A stretch of 19,200 nt of DNA, from NCBI GenBank assembly GCA_003525525.1, contig DQED01000441.1:1-19200 (forward strand), read 5' to 3'. Position numbers and translations under genes: made by a program. The stretch comes from Desulfovibrio sp. (lineage in GTDB: Bacteria > Desulfobacterota > Desulfovibrionia > Desulfovibrionales > Desulfovibrionaceae). Of this stretch, positions 7,261-14,298 are shown piece by piece. A model generated the notes under the pieces. The model saw only the letters and a list, made by a program, of their open reading frames with translations, did no database searches and was not told the origin of the DNA. The first letter of the stretch is position 1, and each line of letters starts with the position of its first letter.

Positions 7261-7350
7261 GGGGAAGTCGGGCGGCGGTTTCGCCGCCAACCCCGTCAGG
7301 TCCGAAAGGAAGCAGCGGTAACGGTTGGAGCCGGGTGTCCGGCTTCCCTT
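7261..7350 (+). ncRNA. ffs: Small bacterial signal recognition particle RNA (4.5S type)
   Basis: This RNA pairs with Ffh to target nascent membrane and secreted proteins. The diagnostic domain IV core is present: GTCAGGTCC, then GAAAGGAAGCAGC at about 7295-7316. The ends GGGGAAG (7261) and CTTCCCTT (to 7350) pair to close the long helix, and the inner arms GGCGGCGG/CCGCC extend it. Length is about 90 bases, within the small bacterial class. It starts 17 bases after the tRNA-Ser and ends at a strong terminator. Exact ends are inferred from pairing. Confidence 0.93.
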
Positions 7351-7351
7351 G

Positions 7352-7381
7352 AAAGCGCGAGGCAACTCGCGCTTTTTTTTT
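7352..7381 (+). terminator. Intrinsic terminator of the tRNA-Ser/ffs unit
   Basis: A perfect 10-bp stem, AAAGCGCGAG (7352-7361) with CTCGCGCTTT (7366-7375), is closed by a GCAA tetraloop and followed by more T residues, to 7381. Confidence 0.95.
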
Positions 7382-7445
7382 GCCCGCTCGCGCCCCGCGA
7401 CGCCCCGTGCCGGCGAAGCGGACAGTGGATCTCCTCTCCGCCGTA

Positions 7446-7746
7446 CCCTGCTCCCCTTCCAGGAACGCCAGTTCCGTCCCGGCCAGGGCGGCCGCGTCGC
7501 CCGTGATGCGCCCGGTTTCGACGCCGTAGCGCAAAAGCGCCCCGAGCACGGGCAAGGGGAAAGCCGCCTTGCGGCCTTGCGGCCGCTTGTCCACGAAAAC
7601 AAAGAGCGCAACCGACGCTGCGCCGTGTTCGCGGAAAGCCCGGGCGGCGCGTATCACCTGGCGCCGGAGGTGAGCACGTCGTCGCGGAGGCAAAGCGGCT
7701 CGGCGGAGACTGCGCCGAACACCTGGGCGGCGCTTCCCCGGGCATC
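7446..7746 (-). pseudogene. Frameshifted C-terminal remnant of a phosphoribosyltransferase
   Basis: Directly after the aldo/keto reductase stop, one reverse frame reads VFGAVSAEPLCLRDDVLTSGA, ending in the PRPP-binding loop pattern D-D-V-L-T-S-G-A. It then meets a stop, while the next frame continues QVIRAARAFREHG and then ASVALFVFVDKRP, the helix and strand that normally follow that loop. Restoring one C in the GGCGCC-AGGTG stretch near 7656 would join the two parts. The N-terminal half of any such enzyme is absent because the reductase gene lies there, so this is a truncated, broken fragment. ComF-like or orotate-type families are possible. The right-hand limit is uncertain, as the frame stays open into the ffs region. 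This gap (7382-7748) holds no other gene. Confidence 0.55.
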
Positions 7747-7748
7747 CC

Positions 7749-8771
7749 TCACTGCGCGGCCTTGTGGCTGTCGTACATGGCAAGATGCTCCGCGAGCATC
7801 TCCGGGATCGGCAGGTTGTAGGGGCAGCGCGTGGCGCACTCGCCGCAGTCGATGCAGTTGCGCACCGTCTCCATGGTTTCCGAGGCGAACTGCACGGCCT
7901 TGGCCGGGGACATGCGCTTGGCCACCACCCGGTACATCATGGCGTAGGTGATGCGCACGCCCTGGGGACAGGGCTGGCAGTATTCGCAGCGCCGGCAGAA
8001 CCGCGAGCCCAGTTCGTCGCGGTAGCCTTGCGCCTTGGCCGCGTCCTCCTCGCTCCAGGCGGCCTCCCCGGAGAAGATTTCCACGGCCTGATCCACCTGC
8101 GCCGCCGTGTCGCAGCCCGGCAGCACGATGAGGTCCGGTTCGCGGTGCAAGAAACGCAGGGCCAGCCCGCCGTCGTCGAGCATGCCGCCGGCAAAGGGCT
8201 TCATGCACAGGATGCCCATGCCCGCCGCGCGCGCCTCGGGGAAAAGATGCGCAGCGGCCTCGGTTTCGACGATGTTGCAGGGAAACTGGATGGTGGCGAA
8301 AAGCCCCGTGGCCACGAGCTTGCGGGCCATCTCCAGACTGTGGGAGGTGATGCCGATGCTGCGGACCTTGCCCTGCGCCCTGGCCCTAACCAACGCTTCC
8401 ATGGCCCCGCCCGGGGCCAGCAGCGCGTCGAGTTCCGCGGGTTGGGACACCTGATGCGGCTGGTAGAGGTCGATATAGTCGGTCTTGAGGCGCGTAAGGC
8501 TCAGTTCCAGCTCTTCCATGGCCGCCTTGGCCGCGCGCTGGCCGGTCTTGGTCGCGATGACCACCTTGTCGCGCATGCCGGCGAAGGCCCGACCCATCTT
8601 TTCCTCGCTGTCCGCGTAGCGGTTGGCGGTGTCGAAAAGCGTGATGCCCTTGTCCGCGGCGTGGCGCAGGACCTGCGCCGCTTCCTCGAAATCCAGGCGG
8701 ATGATGGGGATGCCGCCGAATCCCACGGCGGAGACCTGGATTCCGGTTTTCCCGAGCGGCACGAGACGCAT
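7749..8771 (-). CDS. Aldo/keto reductase with C-terminal ferredoxin-like Fe-S motifs
   Basis: This is a 340-residue oxidoreductase with a TIM-barrel AKR domain fused to an iron-sulfur tail, a family common in anaerobes. N-terminal features are LGKTGIQVSAVGFGG, FDTANRYADSEEKMG (catalytic Asp and Tyr), VIATKTG (Lys) and LYQPHQV (His). The C-terminus carries CRRCEYCQPCPQG (C-x2-C-x2-C-x2-C-P) and CIDCGECATRCPYNLP (C-x2-C-x2-C-x3-C-P), consistent with two [4Fe-4S] clusters. The start is ATG at 8771-8769, with AAGGAGG at 8783-8777, which overlaps the TAA of the upstream MFS gene, so translation is probably coupled. Substrate is unknown. It is the third gene of a marR-MFS-AKR operon, suggesting detoxification of the compound sensed by MarR. 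Confidence 0.92.
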   Translation of the reverse strand: MRLVPLGKTGIQVSAVGFGGIPIIRLDFEEAAQVLRHAADKGITLFDTANRYADSEEKMGRAFAGMRDKVVIATKTGQRAAKAAMEELELSLTRLKTDYIDLYQPHQVSQPAELDALLAPGGAMEALVRARAQGKVRSIGITSHSLEMARKLVATGLFATIQFPCNIVETEAAAHLFPEARAAGMGILCMKPFAGGMLDDGGLALRFLHREPDLIVLPGCDTAAQVDQAVEIFSGEAAWSEEDAAKAQGYRDELGSRFCRRCEYCQPCPQGVRITYAMMYRVVAKRMSPAKAVQFASETMETVRNCIDCGECATRCPYNLPIPEMLAEHLAMYDSHKAAQ

Positions 8772-8781
8772 GCCGACCTCC

Positions 8782-10065
8782 TTAGGATGCCCGGGGCGCG
8801 GCTTCGGCCGTTGCCCGGGGTTCGGTTGCGGCCAGCGCGCCGACGCCGAGGGCGCAGATCGCGCCGGCGAGGACCAGCGTCGCCGGCGCGCCGACGAGAC
8901 TGGCGAGCGTTCCGGCGAAAAGCGAGCCGAAAGGCGCCATGCCGACCAGGGTGACGGCATACAGCGCCATGATCCTGCCGCGCAAGTCGTCGGGGCTTCG
9001 CAATTGCAGCAGCGTATTGGCGGCGGCGAAAAAAAGGATCAGGCAGAATCCCAGGACCGACGCGAAGGCCAGTGAAAGCCAGAAGTTGCGTGAAAGCCCG
9101 AAAGCGATCAGGGCCACGCCGAAGCCGACGCCGGCCAGGACACGGATGCGCCCAAGTCCCCGACTTTCGCGCCGCAAGGCCAAGGTCAGCGCGGCGGCTA
9201 CGCTGCCGACGCCCGTGGCCGCCGTGATAAATCCGAGCCCCTGCGCACCGTGCCCGAGGACCGCATCCACCATCACCGGCAAAAGGATCATGAACGACGC
9301 GCCAAAAAGGCTCGTCAGGCAAAGCCCGGCCAGGATGCCGCGCATGGTCCTGTCTCCCCAGGCATGGCGCAGGGCCGCGGCGATGTGCGCGGCCATGGGC
9401 TCCTTGGGCGGACGCGCTACGGGCGGAGGCAGGCGCATGAGCAGCAGGCTCGCGATGACGGCAAGGTAGCTGACGCCGTTTATCAGAAAGCACATGCCCT
9501 CGCCCACGGCGGCTACGAGCAGCCCGGCGAGCGCCGGTCCGAGCACCCGGGCGCTGTTGAACATGGAGGAATTGAGTGCAATGGCGTTGTGCAGATCCTC
9601 CTTGCCCACCATCTCCACGACGAAGGCCTGGCGGGTGGGCATGTCCACGGCGTTGACCACGCCAAGGAGCATGGCCAGCGCCCCGACGTACCAGACCGTG
9701 GCCTCGCCGGTCAGGGTCAGCACGGCCAGGGCCAGGGCCTGCCCCATGGCCGCGACCTGGGTGACGACGAGCAGCTGCCTCTTGTCGCGGCGATCGGCGA
9801 GGCTGCCGCCCCAAAGCCCCAGCACGAAGACCGGCAGGTGCGCGACGAACCCGACGGCCCCAAGCGCCATGGCCGAGCCCGTCAGCCTGTAGACCAGCCA
9901 GGAGACGGCCACGGACTGCATCCAGGTGCCGATGAGGGAAATGAACTGGCCGGCGAAAAAGAGCCGGAAATTGCGGTGTCGAAACGAGCGGGCAAGCAGG
10001 GCGAACGACTGCCGCGAGCGCGGGCCGATGCCCACGCGCCACGCCCCGGTGGTGTGCTGCGTCAT
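8782..10065 (-). CDS. Major facilitator exporter (MFS_3 / EntS-like)
   Basis: This 427-residue inner-membrane transporter exchanges protons for a small molecule. The N-terminus resembles the EntS/MFS_3 group (FRHRNFRLFFAGQFISLIG, GTWMQSVAVSWLVYRLTGS), with the loop motif GGSLADRRDKRQLL between helices 2 and 3. About twelve hydrophobic segments are visible, with a soluble central loop around residues 205-235 (PPPVARPPKEP). Start ATG at 10065 has AAGGA about 11 bases upstream, a little far. It lies 121 bases after marR and 10 bases before the reductase, whose ribosome binding site overlaps its stop. Substrate cannot be read: siderophore or drug export are known for the family. Confidence 0.9.
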   Translation of the reverse strand: MTQHTTGAWRVGIGPRSRQSFALLARSFRHRNFRLFFAGQFISLIGTWMQSVAVSWLVYRLTGSAMALGAVGFVAHLPVFVLGLWGGSLADRRDKRQLLVVTQVAAMGQALALAVLTLTGEATVWYVGALAMLLGVVNAVDMPTRQAFVVEMVGKEDLHNAIALNSSMFNSARVLGPALAGLLVAAVGEGMCFLINGVSYLAVIASLLLMRLPPPVARPPKEPMAAHIAAALRHAWGDRTMRGILAGLCLTSLFGASFMILLPVMVDAVLGHGAQGLGFITAATGVGSVAAALTLALRRESRGLGRIRVLAGVGFGVALIAFGLSRNFWLSLAFASVLGFCLILFFAAANTLLQLRSPDDLRGRIMALYAVTLVGMAPFGSLFAGTLASLVGAPATLVLAGAICALGVGALAATEPRATAEAAPRAS

Positions 10066-10186
10066 GAAAAAACGTCATCCTTTTCGGGGACATCCACCCC
10101 GAAAGCACTTCCGGCCGGTCCGTCCCTTCCTGAAGCAGGGAGCCCATAGGGCGCGGCGTGAGATATGCCCGGCGTCGCTGCCGGCC

Positions 10187-10675
10187 TTACGCGCCGGCCG
10201 CTTGCGCCGCGGCGTCGGTAGCGACGCCGGAGTCGGCCGTTGCGCACGAGAACAGGCCGCGCAACAACCCGAGTCCCATGGCGACCTTGGCCACCTCGTC
10301 CGGCCCAAGCTGGGACAGTTTGGCCGTAAAGCCGGCCTTGACCGCCTCGCGGGCCGTCATGAGCAAGGCCATGCCCTCCTCGGTGAGGAAGAGCCGCACC
10401 CGGCGACGGTCTCCGGGATCGGGCTGGCGGTCGATCAGGTTGCGCACCGCCAGGGCGTCCACCAGTTTGGACATGGATGGCAGGGAGACGCCGATGTATT
10501 CCGCCAGATCGGTGAGGTTCGAGCCGGGGGCGTGTCGCAGAAAAGCCAGGCTGCGCAACTCGGGGACGCGCAGGTCCGCGCTCCGCTGGCTGCGCATGGT
10601 CCGCCGCAGGTCCTGCATGACCAGCGGCATCACATCCAGGAGTTCGCGTGCGCATGCATCCAGTGTGTCTGCCAT
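10187..10675 (-). CDS. MarR-family transcriptional repressor
   Basis: This is a dimeric winged-helix regulator of 162 residues that typically represses its own operon until a phenolic, drug or oxidant ligand binds. Visible are the helix-turn-helix LTDLAEYIGVSLPSMSKLVD (about residues 54-73) and the wing DRQPDPGDRRRVRLFLTEEG, with the MarR hallmark D-x-R-R-R-x-x-x-x-L-T. The start has GAAGGGAA about five bases upstream. The C-terminal 20 residues are Ala-rich and unremarkable. It heads the operon with the exporter and the Fe-S aldo/keto reductase, and a direct repeat in its promoter region suggests autoregulation. Confidence 0.93.
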   Translation of the reverse strand: MADTLDACARELLDVMPLVMQDLRRTMRSQRSADLRVPELRSLAFLRHAPGSNLTDLAEYIGVSLPSMSKLVDALAVRNLIDRQPDPGDRRRVRLFLTEEGMALLMTAREAVKAGFTAKLSQLGPDEVAKVAMGLGLLRGLFSCATADSGVATDAAAQAAGA

Positions 10676-10687
10676 GGCGGTTCCCTT

Positions 10688-10734
10688 CTAATAGTTAGTT
10701 AGAGAAAGTATAAGGCGCACGCCGACCAGGTCAA
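10688..10734 (-). promoter_or_regulatory. marR operon promoter and MarR-type operator
   Basis: On the reverse strand, TTGACC (10734-10729), 16 bases and TATACT (10712-10707) make a strong sigma-70 promoter. Just downstream, 10702-10688 reads CTAACTAACTATTAG, containing the repeated CTAA and an outer CTAA/TTAG pair, a layout seen in MarR-family operators. It lies between the -10 box and the ribosome binding site, where a bound repressor would block transcription. Confidence 0.6.
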
Positions 10735-10745
10735 GACGCCCCTCT

Positions 10746-12590
10746 TCATTTCCTGGGCAACGCCGCCTCCATTTCCGGCGCAGGCGCAAGGCCCAGGGCC
10801 GTGCAGACCGTGGCGGCGAGCCGTGTTTGCGCCACGCCCTCCGCGGGAGCGTCGAGGGGCAGATTGGAAAAAAGCGCGCCCGGTACGAACGCCGCATCCA
10901 CGCAATGGTCCCCGGACCACTTCTGCCGGTTGTCGGTGAACACCTCCCCGCCTGGGCCGCCGATGGCCGAGGTCCAGGCCACGCGGTACGGCGGGCGCAG
11001 CCCCAGCACGAGGTCCGGCGCGTGCGCCAGGCGTGGCCCGTCATAAAGCGACGCCTTGTCGTGTACGGCGGCGACGGCGGACGTGCCGGCGTCGTCGAGC
11101 GCAAGCAGGCGCGCGGCGATTTCCGCGCCAAGCTCCCGCGCCTCCCCGCCGTCCGCCACGATACCCTGCGGTTCGCGGCCGGCGATGTTCAGGTAGATGG
11201 AGCCGAAGCCCAGGGCGAAAGCCCGGGTGGCAGACCAGTCCACATGCTTGAAGAGTTCGCCGGCATCGGCCGGGTCGTGCGGCTTGAGCTTCAGGAAGCC
11301 GGCTTGGGCCAACCAGGCGTTGACGTTGACGGAGCGCGTGTACGAGCAGAAGCCGTGGTCGGAACAAACGAAAAGGGCCGTGTCGTCCCCGGCGGCGTCC
11401 AGGGCCGCGCCCACGGCCGCGTCCATGCGCGCCATGTGGTCCTCGATGACCGGCCCCAGGCGTTTGGCCGCGTCCGCGTCGTAGAGCGGATGCGACGGGT
11501 CGTGAAAACGCCAGAAACAGTGCTGGATGCGGTCCGAGGTGTCGAACACGACCGCAAGCAGCCCCTCCTTGAAGCGCTCCAGTTCGTACGCGAGCATGGC
11601 TTCCCGCTCCCGGGTCACGTCGTTGCAAAAGGACAGGAAGGCCTCGTCCGTGACCGCGCCGTCGGTCAGCCCCTTGGTCTCCTCGGGCATGCCGAGGGTG
11701 CTGTAGGGACCGCCCAAAGCCCGGGCCAGTTCGGCGGCATAGCCGGCCGGGGCGGCGACGGGCAGGTTGGGGGATTCGGGATCGACCTGGATGGGGCCGC
11801 AGTAGAGGGAAAGCGGTTCGAGGCGTTGCAGAAAAAGGCGCGTGACGCCCGTCACGACGCGGCCGTCGCCGCAGGCGAAACGCAGGCGCAGATAGGGCGA
11901 CCAGTCGCCGGGGGCGATGCCGCCCGCCGCTTCCTCGCAGGCATATTCGAGTTGCCTGTCGCGGCGGGTCAGCGCAAGGCGGCATATGGCTGCAACGCGT
12001 TTGCCGGCGACCACGGCGACAGGGCCTTCCACGGCAAGGACCGCACGGCCGTCGGCGAAGCGGACCGCCTCGACCTTGCCGCGCCCCCCGCTTGCGCCAG
12101 GGGCCTCCTCCTCGTAGCGGACGTAGTTGCCGAGGCGGCCTTTCACGTCCGGCGCGCCGAGTCCGGAGAGCACCTTCGCGCCGGAAAAGGCCGGCGGATA
12201 GGTCACGGGCCAGCGCACGGCCGCAACCGACAGGCCGGCGCGCACGGCGACGTCGAAAAAGGTTGTCGCGTCATAGGCCGGCGCGGGCGGGCCCAGGGGA
12301 CCGGCTGGGCCGGGGCGGGTCAGGGAGAGCCGGGGCAGGTAGGAACCCGGGTCGCGCACGATGAAGTCATAGACGCCATGCCGCCCGGGGTTGGCTCCGG
12401 TTGCGAGGCAGGTCCAGGCCACGGGGCTCTGGGCGGGGTTGGCGGTGTGCAGCGGCGTGAAGAGGCCGGTCGCGGCCAGCCGGCGCAAATGGGGCAGCCG
12501 GCCCTTGGCCATCATTTCCCGGCACAAGCCCGGGTCCAGGCCGTCGATGCCGAGCACGACGGCCTTGCGCAGGGATTTATGCGGAGTCAT
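10746..12590 (-). CDS. Type I phosphodiesterase / nucleotide pyrophosphatase-like (alkaline phosphatase superfamily)
   Basis: This large hydrolase of about 614 residues belongs to the alkaline phosphatase superfamily and probably cleaves phospho- or phosphodiester bonds using two metal ions. Metal-site pieces in order are VVLGIDGLDPG (Asp16), QSPVAWTCLATG (Ser55 in the nucleophile position), FDTSDRIQHCFW (Asp and His), VCSDHGF (Asp-His) and a late WSGDHC (His). No signal peptide or transmembrane segment is visible, so it looks cytoplasmic. Start ATG 12590 is chosen because the conserved domain begins ten residues later and sequence upstream is less GC-rich; ATG 12656, with CAGGAAA before it, is an alternative adding 22 charged residues. 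The substrate is unknown. It ends 71 bases before marR with no terminator, so read-through into marR is possible. Confidence 0.85.
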   Translation of the reverse strand: MTPHKSLRKAVVLGIDGLDPGLCREMMAKGRLPHLRRLAATGLFTPLHTANPAQSPVAWTCLATGANPGRHGVYDFIVRDPGSYLPRLSLTRPGPAGPLGPPAPAYDATTFFDVAVRAGLSVAAVRWPVTYPPAFSGAKVLSGLGAPDVKGRLGNYVRYEEEAPGASGGRGKVEAVRFADGRAVLAVEGPVAVVAGKRVAAICRLALTRRDRQLEYACEEAAGGIAPGDWSPYLRLRFACGDGRVVTGVTRLFLQRLEPLSLYCGPIQVDPESPNLPVAAPAGYAAELARALGGPYSTLGMPEETKGLTDGAVTDEAFLSFCNDVTREREAMLAYELERFKEGLLAVVFDTSDRIQHCFWRFHDPSHPLYDADAAKRLGPVIEDHMARMDAAVGAALDAAGDDTALFVCSDHGFCSYTRSVNVNAWLAQAGFLKLKPHDPADAGELFKHVDWSATRAFALGFGSIYLNIAGREPQGIVADGGEARELGAEIAARLLALDDAGTSAVAAVHDKASLYDGPRLAHAPDLVLGLRPPYRVAWTSAIGGPGGEVFTDNRQKWSGDHCVDAAFVPGALFSNLPLDAPAEGVAQTRLAATVCTALGLAPAPEMEAALPRK

Positions 12591-12698
12591 GGAATACGCG
12601 ATCCATCGGGTTTTGGTGTTTCGGACACGGTTCTCGTCGTAATCGGTGCTTAGCATGAAAATGGTTTCCTGCCCAGGCCGGAGAAGTCTTGGGTGGCT

Positions 12699-12750
12699 CC
12701 CCACGGGAAACTCGAAAGAAGCAACAAATCCTTCAGGATTTTCCGTGGGG
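12699..12750. repeat. Inverted repeat before the broken transposase
   Basis: CCCCACGG with trailing GAAA (12699-12710) faces TTTTCCGTGGGG (12739-12750), eight perfect pairs plus more with one mismatch, 28 bases apart. Lying 35 bases before a truncated ISL3-type transposase start, it could be part of the left end of that insertion sequence or a hairpin in its leader. It also occupies the upstream region of the reverse-strand phosphodiesterase gene. Confidence 0.4.
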
Positions 12751-12785
12751 AAGGGACGAAATATGCGCTTCCCCGGAGAAAGGCC

Positions 12786-13015
12786 ATGAAGGACAGGGAC
12801 CTGAATTCGCGGATTCTGGGGTTGAGCGAATCGTGGTTTCTTGCCGATATCGGCCGCGTGGATATCCATGCCGAGCACGCCGCAGGCAACCTGGTGGCGC
12901 ACTCCGATCTGTGGCCGCGAACTGGCTTGCCAGAAAGGTGCCGCGCATCGGGTGTGGCGTCAGTTCGACGCCCGCCAGTTCAGGATCTTTCTCTTTGCCC
13001 GGGTCCCGCGTGCGG
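12786..13015 (+). pseudogene. Remnant of an ISL3-family transposase (N-terminal zinc-ribbon part)
   Basis: Reading from ATG 12786 (GGAGAAAGG just before it) gives MKDRDLNSRILGL, SESWFLADI and DIHAEHAAGNLVAH, which fits the conserved start of ISL3-type transposases. Near 12910 the frame must shift by +1 to continue as CGRELACQKGAAHRVWRQ and FDARQFRIFLFARVPR, matching the family's C-x2-C...WRHLDTCQF...VPRV stretch, though one Cys pair is degraded. After about 13015 no frame continues the protein and the catalytic DDE region is missing. It is therefore a dead fragment. The 617-base gap 12591-13207 also holds the inverted repeat at 12699 and the terminator at 13121; I see no intact gene in it. 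Confidence 0.6.
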
Positions 13016-13120
13016 GAACCGGAACCGGGAGCACTCCAAGACAGCCATTTGCTTCTTCCGCGGCGGCCTGGATTTTTTATCCCAGGCATGTCTGGACGCG
13101 GTCACTCCCGGAAAACACGG

Positions 13121-13154
13121 AAGGGGTTGCCCGAAAGCGGGCAACCCCTTTTTT
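13121..13154. terminator. Strong intrinsic terminator hairpin
   Basis: A perfect 13-bp stem, AAGGGGTTGCCCG (13121-13133) with CGGGCAACCCCTT (13138-13150), is closed by AAAG and followed on the + strand by TTTT. On the reverse strand it lies 54 bases after the DUF169 stop and is followed by CCGTGTTTT, so it probably serves that gene too. Confidence 0.85.
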
Positions 13155-13207
13155 CTGCAGCAGCCCCGGTTGGGGGACAGCGTCAGGCCTTCAGGCACTC
13201 GCCCTGC

Positions 13208-14053
13208 CTATTCCTCTTCCCCCCAGGCTTTCGCGCTGCGGGCGATCTTCTTGCGGATGTTCTTCCATTCCCCGTTCACGTTGAACATGGACTCCGGCAG
13301 GGCGGCCAGCATTTTCCTGTAAAGGCTCAAAGGCACCGTGAAGGTCAGCTCATCGGGCTTCATGCACTTTCTGGCCGAGGGATCGAAGCCGCCGAGGACG
13401 GCTTTCTCCATTCCTTGTTGCTGGTAATACAGAGGCCAGGCGAGCATGTTGGTGCACCCCGCGCCAAAGGGGGAGGCCATGCAGTCCACGTCGCCCGTGG
13501 TGAAAACAGTTTGCATGAACAGGCCGGTCAAGACTTCTGGCCGGGCGAAGAAGATGACGAACTCCGGCTCCTGATCGTTTGTGAATTGGGACAACGGCTT
13601 GAAGATGCAGTACTTGGCCGGTGCTTGGCGCGGGTCGACCTTGGTGAGGAAGTTGCGCACGCTCTCGCGACCCGGCATATATCTTTCGCCATGAATCGGC
13701 GTACCTTTGATGCCCGTACCCACGTAATGCTCGATGAAGGCAAGGGGTGGTTTCATCATGGAGCAGTAGTATGCTCCCCCAATGCAGCCGTATTCTTCCG
13801 TGGAGATAAAGGCCGCGCGATGTTGTTTTCTGGCCAGCCAGACATTACACATGACGCAGGAGAACGTCTTGAAGACTTTCTGCATGTCCAACTTCCCCTG
13901 ATCCTCCAGTTCGCGCGAAATGGGCTCCCCCACTTTCGGCCCGACAGCTTTTTCCGGCTTGGTATCGTCGTAATACACGCCGAACGGCTCTTCCTTCGTG
14001 CCGAGATGTTCCAGAAATATTTTGGTGTCATCAAGAACGGACTGCATGGTCAT
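13208..14053 (-). CDS. DUF169-family protein, cysteine-rich
   Basis: This 281-residue soluble protein resembles the DUF169 family (COG2043), which has no established biochemical role. It has no signal peptide or membrane helix. Notable are repeated cysteines, including SCVMC (Cys66, Cys69), EYGCIGGAYYC (Cys90, Cys97), KYCIF and DCMASPFGAGC, which could bind a metal or an iron-sulfur cluster; this is inference. The start ATG at 14053 has AAAGGAGTG upstream; a second ATG six bases later is possible. G+C is about 52-53 percent in sampled lines against about 68 in the neighbouring core genes, suggesting transfer or a different history. It is divergent from a LysR-type regulator 245 bases away, its probable controller, and is followed by a strong hairpin terminator. 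Confidence 0.8.
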   Translation of the reverse strand: MTMQSVLDDTKIFLEHLGTKEEPFGVYYDDTKPEKAVGPKVGEPISRELEDQGKLDMQKVFKTFSCVMCNVWLARKQHRAAFISTEEYGCIGGAYYCSMMKPPLAFIEHYVGTGIKGTPIHGERYMPGRESVRNFLTKVDPRQAPAKYCIFKPLSQFTNDQEPEFVIFFARPEVLTGLFMQTVFTTGDVDCMASPFGAGCTNMLAWPLYYQQQGMEKAVLGGFDPSARKCMKPDELTFTVPLSLYRKMLAALPESMFNVNGEWKNIRKKIARSAKAWGEEE

Positions 14054-14237
14054 GTCTTTTCACTCCTTTGCTTGGTCGCCGAAACGGTATGTGCCGCGCA
14101 ACCGTCGTACAGGAGGGGCGTGGCCCCACCGGGGCGTCCCGTGAGGACCGCCCTCCAGAAGCCCGGACCTCCTGCCCGTGTCCGAGCCCTCGCCAACGGC
14201 CGGCAGCGCCGCCATGCGGTTCTTGCATTCCGCAGTA

Positions 14238-14252
14238 TGCTTTTTTAGCATC
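14238..14252. promoter_or_regulatory. LysR-type box between the divergent genes
   Basis: ATGCT-N5-AGCAT (14238-14252) contains TGC-N7-GCA and so the T-N11-A pattern (T14239, A14251) recognised by LysR-type regulators. It lies 46 bases before the lysR-type gene and within the shared 245-base region (14054-14298). The rest of that region holds a GC-rich half near the DUF169 gene, with a GGGGC/GCCCC hairpin, and an A/T-rich half next to the regulator; I see no gene in it. Confidence 0.5.
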
Positions 14253-14298
14253 CTCAAAAAATAAATAAACAGCCCAAACAGAAAACTCTAATCCAAAA

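Noticed and set aside
7064..7783. Reverse-strand open frame across the tRNA-Ser and SRP RNA genes
   Set aside because: Most of it is antisense to tRNA-Ser and ffs, a classic false gene; only its first part coincides with the phosphoribosyltransferase remnant, recorded separately.
10827..12653. Forward 608-codon open frame opposite the phosphodiesterase gene
   Set aside because: No family motifs and Arg/Gly/Ala-rich composition typical of shadow frames; the reverse strand has all metal-site motifs.
13016..13120. Right end of the ISL3 element (GGAAAACACGG near 13111)
   Set aside because: Similarity to the left inverted repeat is short and out of register; not enough to call an insertion-sequence end.
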